From CAYYJR01 sp964472305 (GTDB lineage: Bacteria > Armatimonadota > Hebobacteria > CAIYQO01), in contig CAYYJR010000011.1 of NCBI GenBank assembly GCA_964472305.1, positions 1 to 64,000 of the forward strand: DNA of 64,000 nt. Direction: 5' to 3'. The notes below the pieces were generated by a model that did no database searches, had not been told where the DNA came from, and was given only the letters and a program-made list of their open reading frames with translations. Of this stretch, positions 17,212 to 26,832 are shown in pieces (position 1 is the first letter of the stretch; each line of letters starts with the position of its first letter). A program made the position numbers and the translations under genes.

Positions 17212-19509
17212 GTGGCAAAAAAATCTCTCATTATCGTAGAGTCTCCCGCAAAGACGCGGACCATCAAAAATTATTTGGGCGACGACTTTGAAGTCATGGC
17301 CTCGATGGGGCATGTTCGCGATTTGCCGGAACACGATCTGGGTGTGGATGTCGCGCATCACTTCGTACCGGAATACGTGACCATCAAAGAGAAGGCTGAG
17401 ATTCTCGGCAAACTGCGTAAGGCCTCGCAACGCGCGGATACCGTCTATCTGGCAACGGACCCGGATCGCGAAGGCGAAGCGATTGCCTGGCATCTGCGCG
17501 AGGCGCTGGATTTGGGCGACGTCGAGCGCATTGAGTTCAACGAGATTACCAAAACCGCCATCACCAACGCGCTGTCCCATCCCCGCCATATCGATATGCA
17601 GCGCGTGAACGCGCAACAGGCGCGCCGCGTGCTCGACCGGCTGGTCGGGTATCAGCTTAGCCCGCTGCTGTGGCGCAAGGTGCGCCGCGGGCTGTCGGCT
17701 GGGCGCGTGCAATCGGTGGCGGTGAAACTGGTGTGCGACCGCGAACGCGAGATTACGGCGTTTGTGTCCGAAGAATACTGGACGATCATCGCCGACCTGG
17801 CGGTGTCGAGTCACCGGGAACAGACTTTTTCCGCGAAGCTGATCGAGCATGCTGGCGCGAAGATCAAGTTGGCCAACGAGGAGCAGGCGCGGGAAGCGGA
17901 ACGCGCGTTGCACGACGCGGCCTACCGTATCGCCACGGTGAAGCAATCCCAGCAGCAGCGCTCGCCGCAGCCGCCGTTCATCACCAGCACCCTGCAGCAG
18001 GAAGCCTTCCGCTCTCATGGTTTCGGCGCCAAACGCACCATGGCGCTGGCGCAGCAGCTTTACGAGGGGTTGGACCTGGGCAGCGAAGGCCACGTGGGAC
18101 TCATCACCTACATGCGTACCGACTCCACCCGCGTTTCCACGGAAGCGCAGGTGCAGGCGGTGAAATATATCGAAGCGAAATACGGCAAGGAATACCTGCC
18201 CGGCAAGGAGCGCAAGATCAAGGCGGTGAAGGGCGCGCAGGAAGCGCATGAAGCTATTCGACCCACCGACGTCAACCGCACGCCGGAGGAGTTGGCCAGC
18301 CGGCTCACTCCGGAACAGCTCAAGCTGTACCGGCTGATCTGGCGGCGTTTCCTGGCCAGCCAGATGGCGAACGCGGTACTCGACGTGATGGTGGTAGACG
18401 TACTCGCGGGCGACTATAAACTGCGCGCGAACGGCCAGCGGGTGAAATTCCCCGGCTACCTGTCGCTCTCGCCTGATCGCCAGGAATCGGAATTCCTGCC
18501 GCCAGTGAAAGTGAACGATGCGCTCGACCTGCACAAGCTGCATACCGAGCAGCACTTCACCCAGCCACCCGCGCGTTATACCGAAGCGACGCTGGTGAAG
18601 GCGTTGGAGTCGCGCGGCATCGGCCGCCCCTCCACCTACGCGCCCATTATCAGCACCATCCTCGACCGGCGCTACGTCTTTCTGGAAGAGAAGAAGTTTC
18701 ATCCCACCGGATTGGGCATGGTGGTGACCGAGCAGTTGGAGAAGCATTTCCCCAACATCATCAATCCCGACTTCACCGCGCGGGTGGAAGGCGATCTCGA
18801 CTCCATTGAGTCCGGCTCGGAAACGTGGGAAGACGTGCTGGGGAAGTTTTACGGCCCCTTTGAAAAGGCGCTGGGCGAGGCGACCGAGACGATGCAGCGC
18901 ATCAAGGTGCCGGAAGTCGAACTTGAGCATACCTGTCCGCAATGTGGCAAGACGCTGGTGCTGCGCGAAGGGCGCTTCGGACGCTTCGTGGCCTGCACCG
19001 GCTTCCCCGAGTGCCAGTTCACCGCGCAGGAAGAGCAATTCCTGCAGAAGGAAGAGAACAGCGAAGCGACGGCGGAAGGCATCGAGGAACAGCCGCAGGT
19101 AATCTGCGACAAGTGCGGGGCACCGATGATCGTGCGCCGTAGCAGGCGTGGCTCGTTCCTGGGATGCAGCCGTTATCCGGACTGCAACGAAATCAAGCAG
19201 ATGCCGGGCGAAGAAGGCACGGCGCAGAAGAAGGAACCCGCACCGCTGACCACCGAAAAATGCGATAAATGCGGCAAGCCGATGGCGCTACGCTCGAGTC
19301 GCCGCGGGAAATTTCTCGGTTGCAGCGGTTTTCCGCGCTGCCGCAACCTGAAACAGATTCCGACTGACGGGGTGGAGATCATCACTGCTGACGGCAATCA
19401 TGAACGCGTGGATGCCCCGGTCCGCGCGCAGGTAGAGACTACCGAGGGCGAAACCGCCACCAAGCCGACAAAGCCGAAGCGCCGGACGGCGAAGACGCGC
19501 GCGAAGTAG
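17212..19509 (+). CDS. topA: DNA topoisomerase I
   Basis: The type IA topoisomerase has 765 residues from a GTG at 17212, with AGGAGGG 11 bases upstream; the protein begins with the canonical KSLIIVESPAKTRTI. The TOPRIM domain has DPDREGEAIAWHL, the active-site Tyr300 lies in LITYMRTDST, and the C-terminal third has three four-cysteine zinc ribbons (CPQCGKTLV..CTGFPEC, CDKCGAPMI..CSRYPDC, CDKCGKPMA..CSGFPRC). A basic tail (KRRTAKTRAK) ends the protein. It relaxes negative supercoils. A frame extension to 17056 lacks the family pattern. Confidence 0.97.
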   Translation: MAKKSLIIVESPAKTRTIKNYLGDDFEVMASMGHVRDLPEHDLGVDVAHHFVPEYVTIKEKAEILGKLRKASQRADTVYLATDPDREGEAIAWHLREALDLGDVERIEFNEITKTAITNALSHPRHIDMQRVNAQQARRVLDRLVGYQLSPLLWRKVRRGLSAGRVQSVAVKLVCDREREITAFVSEEYWTIIADLAVSSHREQTFSAKLIEHAGAKIKLANEEQAREAERALHDAAYRIATVKQSQQQRSPQPPFITSTLQQEAFRSHGFGAKRTMALAQQLYEGLDLGSEGHVGLITYMRTDSTRVSTEAQVQAVKYIEAKYGKEYLPGKERKIKAVKGAQEAHEAIRPTDVNRTPEELASRLTPEQLKLYRLIWRRFLASQMANAVLDVMVVDVLAGDYKLRANGQRVKFPGYLSLSPDRQESEFLPPVKVNDALDLHKLHTEQHFTQPPARYTEATLVKALESRGIGRPSTYAPIISTILDRRYVFLEEKKFHPTGLGMVVTEQLEKHFPNIINPDFTARVEGDLDSIESGSETWEDVLGKFYGPFEKALGEATETMQRIKVPEVELEHTCPQCGKTLVLREGRFGRFVACTGFPECQFTAQEEQFLQKEENSEATAEGIEEQPQVICDKCGAPMIVRRSRRGSFLGCSRYPDCNEIKQMPGEEGTAQKKEPAPLTTEKCDKCGKPMALRSSRRGKFLGCSGFPRCRNLKQIPTDGVEIITADGNHERVDAPVRAQVETTEGETATKPTKPKRRTAKTRAK

Positions 19510-19640
19510 TGTTCAGGTTCGGTCGCCACCGCACCGCCTTTACCCCGTTGTCACTTCATCAGTGACAGTTGCTGCTCTGTCCGGCAGGAACCCCGCCACT
19601 GTTGCGTAATTGGTAAGGCAGCGTCCATGGTGGAGCAGAT

Positions 19641-20330
19641 ATGATGAAGATTGCACAACACAGCAAGCTGGTGATGATCGGCGATTCGGTCACCGACTGC
19701 GGGCGTGTCCGTCCCATCGGGGAAGGATTGTTCGGAGCGGTCGGCAACGGTTACGTCTCGCTGGTCGATGCGCTGCTCAGCGCCGCGTATCCCGCCCATG
19801 ATATCCGCGTGGTGAACGTCGGCAACAGTGGCAACACCGTACGCGACCTGAAGGACCGCTGGCAGACCGATGTATTCGAACTGCGCCCCGACTGGCTCTC
19901 CATCATGATCGGCATCAACGATGTCTGGCGCCAGTTCGACAGCCCCCGCCAAACGGAGATTCACGTCTATCCGGAGGAATACGAGCAGACGCTCGACGCG
20001 CTGGTGGCCGAAACGAAGTCGCGGGTGCATGGGTTGGTGCTGATGACGCCTTTCTTCATCGAACCGCTCCCACAGGATGCCATGCGCGCGCAAATGGACC
20101 GCTATGGCTGCGCCGTGGAACGCATTGCCCATAAATACAACACCCTTTTCGTGGATACTCAGGCGGCATTCAACCGTGTGCTGGAACACTGCCCCTCCGC
20201 CGCGCTCGCTTGGGATCGTGTCCACCCGAACCACATCGGCCACATGGTGCTCGCGCGCGCCTTCCTGCAAGCGGTCGATTTCTCCTGGGATGCCGCGCAG
20301 AACGCGCATGCCTTCCTCCCGGCGCGCTGA
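19641..20330 (+). CDS. SGNH/GDSL-family hydrolase
   Basis: The 229-residue protein shows all four SGNH blocks: GDS in VMIGDSVTDCGR near residue 14, Gly in NVGNSGNT, Asn in GINDVW and the Asp/His pair in WDRVHPNHIGH. There is no signal peptide, so it is probably cytoplasmic. The family covers esterases, lipases and carbohydrate deacetylases; the close motif set is shared with GDSL lysophospholipase-like and acetylxylan-esterase-like enzymes, so substrate is undetermined. It starts 131 bases after topA. Confidence 0.85.
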   Translation: MMKIAQHSKLVMIGDSVTDCGRVRPIGEGLFGAVGNGYVSLVDALLSAAYPAHDIRVVNVGNSGNTVRDLKDRWQTDVFELRPDWLSIMIGINDVWRQFDSPRQTEIHVYPEEYEQTLDALVAETKSRVHGLVLMTPFFIEPLPQDAMRAQMDRYGCAVERIAHKYNTLFVDTQAAFNRVLEHCPSAALAWDRVHPNHIGHMVLARAFLQAVDFSWDAAQNAHAFLPAR

Positions 20331-20367
20331 ATGCCGCGTCGGTTTACAGCAGGCGGACCGATACGGT

Positions 20368-20751
20368 ATGCTAAGCCCGATGAAAACGCGTGGCCAATTG
20401 GAAGCGGAGATCAGCGACGCCCTCAAACGTTTCGAGAAAGAATACATGGGACGGGGACCGTCCGATGTCCGCACGCGCCTGTTTGACGACACCGTCTTCG
20501 TGCGGTTGTTCGGGGTGTTGACGCCGGCGGAGCAGCAGTTGATCGCGCTGGATAACTCGCAGGAAGGTCGCCGGTTGGTCAAGCGTATGCGCATGGAGTT
20601 GCTGGAAAATGCCCGCGCATTGCTGGACGCCGTCATCTACGCCGTCACCGGGTGCACGGTCGTCAGTCTGCATACCGATATCAGCACCGTTACCGGTGAG
20701 CGCGTTATTATTTTTATCCTGAACGGCAGCCCGATGTATCAGGAGTTGTAA
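20368..20751 (+). CDS. DUF2294 / MpsC-domain protein
   Basis: The 127-residue protein matches the DUF2294 family (MpsC) through its N-terminal pattern RGQLEAEISDALKRFEKEYM, GRGPSDVRTRLFDDTVFVRL and FGVLTPAEQQL. The C-terminus carries SLHTDISTVTGERVIIFIL. In staphylococci the family name derives from a membrane-potential system, but most members are isolated small cytosolic proteins without a tested role. The start may be ATG 20368 or ATG 20380; both have weak ribosome sites. Confidence 0.8.
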   Translation: MLSPMKTRGQLEAEISDALKRFEKEYMGRGPSDVRTRLFDDTVFVRLFGVLTPAEQQLIALDNSQEGRRLVKRMRMELLENARALLDAVIYAVTGCTVVSLHTDISTVTGERVIIFILNGSPMYQEL

Positions 20752-20785
20752 ACGCCGCCGTCGGCTCACTTGCCGCCGCGAGGTA

Positions 20786-20815
20786 TTGACAGTATTGCCG
20801 ACTTTTTGCTACCGT
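20786..20815 (+). promoter_or_regulatory. Possible promoter for the PEPCK-aminotransferase gene
   Basis: A perfect -35 TTGACA (20786-20791) is followed 18 bases later by a weak -10 TACCGT (20810-20815). It lies 134 bases upstream of the ATG. Confidence 0.4.
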
Positions 20816-20948
20816 TACGCATTGTGTAAGGAAGACTGCGCGGAGCGTGCGTGCGCATGAGCCGCCGGTAAGCCGGCAGACGATCTTTGTGGGGTCGGGC
20901 TGCCGGTTTTTGGTTACAGTGGACCGCCAACGTGCGGGAGACGTGGAA

Positions 20949-23900
20949 ATGCAGGGGGGATTCGCCGTGAGCCAGCATCAACAGTTGATCGAGTGGGTTA
21001 ATGAAATGGCACGCATGTGCCAGCCGGATCGCATCGTCTGGATCGATGGATCTGAAGACGAAAAGGAACGCCTCACCCAGGAAGCATTAAGCATCGGCGA
21101 GTTGATTCCCCTTGACCAGGAAAAACTGCCCGGCTGCGTGTATCATCGCACCGCGACAAACGACGTAGCCCGTACAGAAGACCTGACGTTCATTTGTACC
21201 AAGTTGCAGGATGATGCCGGACCGACCAATAACTGGATGTCGCCGGAAGAGGGGTATCGCCGTGCCGGTGAGCTCTTCCAGGGTGCAATGCAGGGGCGGA
21301 CGATGTATGTCATCCCCTTCTCCATGGGTCCGGTCGGTTCACCGTTCAGCAAGATCGGCGTCGAACTCACCGACAGCATCTACGTGGTGCTGAACATGCG
21401 CATCATGACCCGCATTGGGGCCGCCGTGCTGAAACAACTCGGTACCGCCGGCGAATTCACCCGGTGCCTGCATAGCAAGGCTGACCTGAACATCACGCGA
21501 CGGTTGATTTTGCACTTCCCCGAAGACAACACCATCTGGAGCGTGGGCTCCGGTTATGGCGGCAACGTCTTGCTGGGCAAGAAATGCCTGGCGCTGCGCA
21601 TTGCCAGCTTCCTCGGCAAGAGCGAAGGCTGGCTGGCTGAGCACATGCTGATCATGGGCATTGAAGATCCAGCCGGACGCATCGAATATATCGCTGCCGC
21701 TTTCCCCAGTGCGTGCGGGAAGACCAACCTCGCCATGCTGCTGCCTCCGGAAGGGCTGCAGATGAAGGGGTATCGCATCTGGACCGTGGGCGACGACATC
21801 GCGTGGATGCGCATCGATACCGACGGGCGGTTGTGGGCGATCAATCCGGAAACCGGCTTCTTCGGCGTGGCGCCGGGTACGAACGCGAAGACCAACCCCA
21901 ACATGATGAAGACCATCAGCAGCAACACAATCTACACCAACGTCGTGCTGGGCAACGACGGCACCGTGTGGTGGGAAGGCGGGGAAGGCGATCCGCCGGC
22001 GGAAGGCTTGGATTGGCAGGGACGTCCGTGGACGCCGGACACCGTGGACGCGGCTGGCAAGAAAGTCGTCGGCGCGCACCCGAACAGCCGCTTTACCGCG
22101 CCGATCACGCAATGTCCGACACACTCGTTCCGCATCGAGCACCATCATGGCGTGCCCATCTCCGCCATCATCTTCGGCGGTCGCCGCGCCCACCTGGCGC
22201 CGCTGGTCTACGAGTCGTTCGACTGGGAGCACGGCGTCTTCGTCGGCGCGACCATGGCCTCCGAGCGCACCGCGGCGCAGTTCGGCGCCCAGGGTGAGGT
22301 TCGCCGCGATCCGATGGCCATGCTGCCTTTCTGCGGCTACCACATGGGCGACTACTTCGAGCATTGGTTGAACATGGGCCAGCGCATGAGCCAGCCGCCG
22401 AAAATCTTCAACGTCAACTGGTTCCGCATGGATGAGAACGGCAAATTCCTGTGGCCCGGCTTCGGCGAAAATCTGCGCGTCATCGAGTGGATTCTCGACC
22501 GCTGCCGCGGCGAAGCCGATGCGCGCGAGACGCCTATCGGCTATGTGCCGACGGCGGACAGCCTGGACTTGACCGGACTGGATGTTTCGCGCGACACGCT
22601 GGAAAAACTGTTCGCCTGCAACCAGGAAGACTGGCTGCGCGAGACGGAATCCGTGCGCGTGTTCTTTGAGACATTCGGCGCGCGTCTGCCCAAGGAGATG
22701 TGGCAGCAACACACCGCGCTGCGTCAGCGTTTGGAATCCCCGGTCTCGATGTTGAAGGCAGGGAATACGTTGCGGCCTTCGGCGGTGGAACTCAATGCGA
22801 TTATCGAGCGTGAGAATCCGGAACTGTTCGCCATGCTGTCGCAACTCGGCAAGCGCCTGTATTTCCCCAAGGGCATCCTGGCGCAGAGTGCGGAAGCCAC
22901 CGAAAAGGCTAAGCAGTTCAACGCCACCATCGGCATCGCCCGCGAGCAGCAGCAACCGATGTATCTCCCCTCGGTGATGCAGTACCTGGACAAGCTGACA
23001 CCGGCGGAGGCGCTGACCTACGCTCCGGCTACCGGTAATCCGGCATTGCGCAAGCTGTGGAAAGAACACTTGCTGGCGCAGAACCCGAGCCTGGCTGGCA
23101 AAGCGATCAGCACGCCCATCGTTACCGGTGGCGTGACCCACGCACTAAGTCTGGTGGGTGATCTGTTCGTGAACCAGGGTGATTTCATCCTGCTGCCGGA
23201 CAAGTTTTGGGAGAATTATGAACTGCTGTTCGGCGTACGCATGGAAGCCCAACTCGGCGTCTATCCGTTTTATAACGCAGACGGCGGCTTCAATGTCGAG
23301 GGGTTGCGTCTGGCGCTGGCCGCGCGCCGTGACGCGGGAAAGACCATCCTGGTACTGAACTTCCCGAACAATCCGACCGGCTACTCGATTCGCAAGAACG
23401 AGGCGGACGCTGTGGTGGCGGTGCTGAAAGAGGCCGCGGAGAATGGCTGCAACCTGGTGGTCATTTCCGACGATGCTTACTTCGGTTTGTATTACGGCGA
23501 CGAGGTGCTGCCGGAATCGCTCTTCGCGAAGATCACCGGACTGCACGAGCGCATCCTGGCGGTGAAAGTGGACGGGCCGACGAAGGAAGAATATGTGTGG
23601 GGTTTCCGCACCGGCATGATCACCTTCGGCGCGAATGCTGCCAGCACGGACGCGCTTTACGGCGCGCTGGAAAAGAAGGTGGCGGGCGCCATCCGCAGCG
23701 CCATCTCCAACTGCTCGCAGCCGGCGCAGTCCATCCTGTTGAAAGCGATGAACGATGACGCGTTCTCAGCGGAGATTCAGCAGAAGTACGACATTATGGC
23801 CAGCCGCGCGGCGAAGACGCAGGAGATTCTGCGGAACCCGGCGTTCACCGAGTTGTGGGAGCCGTATCCCTTTAACGCGGGCTACTTTATGTGCCTGAAG

Positions 23901-24098
23901 CTGAAGGGGATCGACGCGGAGAAATATCGCAAGCACCTGCTCGATAAGCACGGCGTGGGCGTCATTGCCGATGGGAAGCACGACATCCGCGTGGCTTTCT
24001 CCGCGGTCGAAGCGGAGGAGCTGTCCGCGCTCTACGATGTGCTCGCGACCGCCGCCCGTGAACTCATCGCGGACGGGGAAGCCGTTTCGGTGAAATAG
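20949..24098 (+). CDS. pckG: Fusion: GTP-type PEP carboxykinase + PLP aminotransferase
   Basis: One uninterrupted 1049-residue frame. Residues 1 to about 596 are GTP-dependent phosphoenolpyruvate carboxykinase, with the P-loop FPSACGKTN (Lys258, reactive Cys256), and FGGRRAHLAPLVYE and GFGENLRVIEW. Residues about 606-1040 are a complete fold-type I aminotransferase with TYAPATGNPALRKLW, NFPNNPTGYS, ISDDAYFG and the PLP lysine Lys879 in DGPTKEEYVWGFRTG. The join is SPVSMLKAGNTLRPSAVEL. PEPCK interconverts oxaloacetate and PEP; an aspartate-like transaminase would supply oxaloacetate, so channelling is plausible but inferred. Start ATG 20949 has GGGAG upstream; a GTG at 20967 with AGGGGGGA is an alternative. 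Confidence 0.93.
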   Translation: MQGGFAVSQHQQLIEWVNEMARMCQPDRIVWIDGSEDEKERLTQEALSIGELIPLDQEKLPGCVYHRTATNDVARTEDLTFICTKLQDDAGPTNNWMSPEEGYRRAGELFQGAMQGRTMYVIPFSMGPVGSPFSKIGVELTDSIYVVLNMRIMTRIGAAVLKQLGTAGEFTRCLHSKADLNITRRLILHFPEDNTIWSVGSGYGGNVLLGKKCLALRIASFLGKSEGWLAEHMLIMGIEDPAGRIEYIAAAFPSACGKTNLAMLLPPEGLQMKGYRIWTVGDDIAWMRIDTDGRLWAINPETGFFGVAPGTNAKTNPNMMKTISSNTIYTNVVLGNDGTVWWEGGEGDPPAEGLDWQGRPWTPDTVDAAGKKVVGAHPNSRFTAPITQCPTHSFRIEHHHGVPISAIIFGGRRAHLAPLVYESFDWEHGVFVGATMASERTAAQFGAQGEVRRDPMAMLPFCGYHMGDYFEHWLNMGQRMSQPPKIFNVNWFRMDENGKFLWPGFGENLRVIEWILDRCRGEADARETPIGYVPTADSLDLTGLDVSRDTLEKLFACNQEDWLRETESVRVFFETFGARLPKEMWQQHTALRQRLESPVSMLKAGNTLRPSAVELNAIIERENPELFAMLSQLGKRLYFPKGILAQSAEATEKAKQFNATIGIAREQQQPMYLPSVMQYLDKLTPAEALTYAPATGNPALRKLWKEHLLAQNPSLAGKAISTPIVTGGVTHALSLVGDLFVNQGDFILLPDKFWENYELLFGVRMEAQLGVYPFYNADGGFNVEGLRLALAARRDAGKTILVLNFPNNPTGYSIRKNEADAVVAVLKEAAENGCNLVVISDDAYFGLYYGDEVLPESLFAKITGLHERILAVKVDGPTKEEYVWGFRTGMITFGANAASTDALYGALEKKVAGAIRSAISNCSQPAQSILLKAMNDDAFSAEIQQKYDIMASRAAKTQEILRNPAFTELWEPYPFNAGYFMCLKLKGIDAEKYRKHLLDKHGVGVIADGKHDIRVAFSAVEAEELSALYDVLATAARELIADGEAVSVK

Positions 24099-24119
24099 CC
24101 GCGCGTTTACCGTACCGTT

Positions 24120-24158
24120 GCACGCCTGCGGCGCCATCGCCGCGGGCGTGCGTTTTTT
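24120..24158 (+). terminator. Intrinsic terminator after pckG fusion
   Basis: GCACGCC plus TGCGGCG (24120-24133) pairs with CGCCGCG plus GGCGTGC (24138-24151), one T-G wobble, followed by TTTTTT (24153-24158). Confidence 0.9.
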
Positions 24159-24290
24159 GGGCGCGGAATGCACTGAAGCACGGCGGTCGAGAAAGTCAGA
24201 GCCTGCCTGCCGGGTGAAGAATCGGCGGCGTGTCGGGCCGATGGTGGGATCACTCCGACCGTAATGGCTTGTGTCAGCACCGGATGGCCG

Positions 24291-25406
24291 TCACCCCGCC
24301 GGCACGAAGTAAAACACAATCGCCAGTATGATATAGACGGCGGTGAGCTGCAGTCCTTCAAACCAGTTGGATTCGCCGTCGAGGGTGACGATAGCGAGGA
24401 TGAGCACAGAGAGGGCGATCGCCACCACCTCGAAGACGTTGAATACCAGCGACATCGGCTTGTGAAAGAGGAAGGATGCGAAGACCAGCACCGGCGCGAC
24501 AAACAGCGCGATCTGCGTACTGGAGCCGGTGCAGATGGACATCGCCAGGTCCATTTTGTTTTTTCGCGCCATTAATATCGCGGTGAAATGCTCGGCGGCG
24601 TTGCCGATGACCGCCACCACGATGATTCCCACGAAGAATTCCGTCATGCCCAGCGCCCGCGTCGCCTCGCCGATGGCACCCACCAGCAACTCAGCCTCGA
24701 AAGCCGTCATCACGGTGGCGATCATGAGCAGCACCATCGCTTTCACGCTGCTTAACCGTGGTTGATAAACCTCCGTCTCCGATTGGCTGAACAGCGAGCG
24801 ATGTGTCTTCAGCGAGAAGAAAAGGCTGGCCAGATAGGTGATCATCAGTACGATGGCGACCAGCAGGCTGAAGCGCTCTTCCAACAGTGGCAGGCTGGCG
24901 CTCTTTACGGTAAAATCGAACACGGCGGGCAGCACCAGCGCCACCACCGCCAGAAAGAGCATGGCGGAACTGGCGCCCGCATTGGTACGGTTGAATCGCT
25001 GTTTCTCGCGTCCGAGACCGCCGGTGAAGATGCTCAAACCCATCACCAGCAGTATGTTGCCGATGATACTCCCACTGATGGAGGCCTTCACCACTTCGTG
25101 CAGTCCGGCACGCAACGCGAACAACGCGATGATCAACTCGGTCGCATTGCCGAATGTGGCGTTGAGAAATCCTCCCAACGCCGGACCCACACGCTCGGAT
25201 AACTCCTCCGTCGCCTGCCCGATCAATCCCGCCAGCGGAATAATCGCCAGCGCGGCGGTAATGAAGACCCAGAGCCGTGGCTGATGGGTATACTCGATGA
25301 TCAGGCTGACCGGCACGAACAGCAGCAACCAGCTAAGCCAGTTTTCGCCAAGAAAAGGCAGCAGCCCCACCTTCTCGGCAGGCCGTACTTGTCGTTGTCG
25401 TGTCAT
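24291..25406 (-). CDS. cax: Ca2+/H+ antiporter, CaCA/CAX family
   Basis: The 371-residue membrane protein has about eleven hydrophobic segments and the two alpha repeats of the cation/Ca2+ exchanger superfamily, NATFGNATELIIAL (first half) and VIGNAAEHFTAIL (second half). An acidic or polar cytoplasmic loop (KTHRSLFSQSETEVYQPRL) separates the halves. It exchanges cytoplasmic calcium for protons. The ATG at 25406 has AAGGAT 8 bases upstream; the frame runs to 25493, past the predicted promoter. It is divergent from the URO-D gene at 25570. Confidence 0.92.
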   Translation of the reverse strand: MTRQRQVRPAEKVGLLPFLGENWLSWLLLFVPVSLIIEYTHQPRLWVFITAALAIIPLAGLIGQATEELSERVGPALGGFLNATFGNATELIIALFALRAGLHEVVKASISGSIIGNILLVMGLSIFTGGLGREKQRFNRTNAGASSAMLFLAVVALVLPAVFDFTVKSASLPLLEERFSLLVAIVLMITYLASLFFSLKTHRSLFSQSETEVYQPRLSSVKAMVLLMIATVMTAFEAELLVGAIGEATRALGMTEFFVGIIVVAVIGNAAEHFTAILMARKNKMDLAMSICTGSSTQIALFVAPVLVFASFLFHKPMSLVFNVFEVVAIALSVLILAIVTLDGESNWFEGLQLTAVYIILAIVFYFVPAG

Positions 25407-25447
25407 CGTGCATATCCTTTCCGCCGTCCCGGTTGCGTTCGTTATCC

Positions 25448-25476
25448 AGTGTAAGTAAATGACCGTATTCTGACAA
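25448..25476 (-). promoter_or_regulatory. Promoter for cax
   Basis: Minus-strand TTGTCA (25471-25476), 17 bases, then TACACT (25448-25453). It sits back to back with the promoter for the URO-D gene. Confidence 0.55.
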
Positions 25477-25487
25477 GTACTGTCGCC

Positions 25488-25516
25488 TTGCACCTACCTG
25501 TTCGGCCTGTTATACT
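25488..25516 (+). promoter_or_regulatory. Promoter for the URO-D gene at 25570
   Basis: TTGCAC (25488-25493), 17 bases, then TATACT (25511-25516). A short inverted repeat, CGGC/GCCG, lies just after the expected start (around 25525-25541). Confidence 0.6.
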
Positions 25517-25569
25517 CTGCTCACCGGCTTGATACAGGCCGTGCCTCATCTGCGAACGGAGACGTGATT

Positions 25570-26646
25570 ATGTTGATGCCCATCGAGCATATCCCGGATT
25601 GGGAACAGCGTTTGGCACGCCAGGATGCCTTCTGGAATTGCGATATCATCGACCGCCCCGTGGTGAATATGCACCTCTCTCGACCGAACCCGGCGTATCC
25701 GTGGCCGGCGGGTAAGGAATATGCCATTGCGCGCGATGCTTGGATGGATTGCGAGGCGATCGCCCAGCGCATGGTGGCCGGTACGATGAATACCGAATAC
25801 CTGGGCGACGCGCTGCCGGCGGCCAATCCCAACCTCGGGCCTGAAGTGTTCAGTGCCTTCTGCGGTTGCGAGATGGATTACACGCAGGACACCTCATGGA
25901 CCATTCCCAACGTACATGACTGGTCGGAAGTGTCGAAGGTGAAGTTCACCACCGAGAACTACTACTGGAAGAAGATGAACGAGCTTACCGACGCGCTGTT
26001 AACGATCGGCAAGGGTGTCTATTACGTCGGCATCACCGACCTGCATCCCGGCGCTGATGCCATCGCTGCCTTCCGCGACCCGTTGCAGATGAATATTGAC
26101 ATGATCGAGTCGCCGGAGGAGATCAAGTCGCTGCTCGACTATGTCACCCAGGCGTATTTCGCGGTATACGATCACTTCTTCAACAAACTGCGCGCGGCGG
26201 GGCAGGCGTGCACCGCGTGGCCCGGCATCGTGTCCAGCAAGAAGTGGTACGTGCCGTCGAACGACTTCTCCTGCATGATCTCGAAGGCGATGTTCGACGA
26301 ATTCTTCCTGCCCGGCATCGCTGCCGAGTGCCGCCACATGGAGGCCAATATCTATCACCTCGATGGCCCCGGCGCTTTGCAGCACCTGGACAGCCTGCTC
26401 GGTATTCCCGAACTGAACGCCATCCAGTGGGTGTATGGCGCCGGCAATGGCCGCCCCTCCGACTGGCTGCCTGTCTACCGGAAGTGCCAGGCCGCCGGCA
26501 AGGGCTTGCAGATCGGGTTGGAACTCGACGAACTTGACCTGTTTATGGACACGCTGAAACCCAATGGCCTGTGGCTGACCATTTCGGGTGTGCCGAACCG
26601 CGAGGTTGCCGACGCGATTCTGAAGAAGATGCTGACGTGGAAGTAG
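25570..26646 (+). CDS. URO-D superfamily protein
   Basis: The 358-residue protein has the late URO-D block IYHLDGPGALQHLDSLLGIP followed by LNAIQWVYGAGNG, which is typical of URO-D/methyltransferase-like proteins found next to sugar genes. It also has YYVGITDLHPGADAIAAFRD in the middle. Function in this subgroup is unknown; corrinoid methyl transfer or a sugar-derived substrate are both possible. The ATG at 25570 lies 9 bases after GGAG. It stands alone on the plus strand behind its own promoter. Confidence 0.75.
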   Translation: MLMPIEHIPDWEQRLARQDAFWNCDIIDRPVVNMHLSRPNPAYPWPAGKEYAIARDAWMDCEAIAQRMVAGTMNTEYLGDALPAANPNLGPEVFSAFCGCEMDYTQDTSWTIPNVHDWSEVSKVKFTTENYYWKKMNELTDALLTIGKGVYYVGITDLHPGADAIAAFRDPLQMNIDMIESPEEIKSLLDYVTQAYFAVYDHFFNKLRAAGQACTAWPGIVSSKKWYVPSNDFSCMISKAMFDEFFLPGIAAECRHMEANIYHLDGPGALQHLDSLLGIPELNAIQWVYGAGNGRPSDWLPVYRKCQAAGKGLQIGLELDELDLFMDTLKPNGLWLTISGVPNREVADAILKKMLTWK

Positions 26647-26832
26647 GGGAGATATCCGCACCCTCCGTGTCGTAAAATGGGAACAATCATGCAATGCGGT
26701 CGCCAGGGCGGCAACATCATCGTACCCCGGGCGAATGGCTTCGGCCCTTGCCGGGCTGGGTTGCGACTGACATTGTCCCTGGAAAGGGGTGAAGACCCTC
26801 AATCCCTTTTTCGAGGAAGCGGACACGTCGTG

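Noticed and set aside
17053..19038. 661-codon open frame antisense to topA
   Set aside because: Long antisense frames are common in high-GC genes; no family motif, no ribosome site, and topA on the other strand is certain.
21339..23141. 600-codon open frame antisense to the PEPCK gene
   Set aside because: Same reason: shadow of a strongly coding strand, composition rich in Arg/Gln/His with no recognisable domain.
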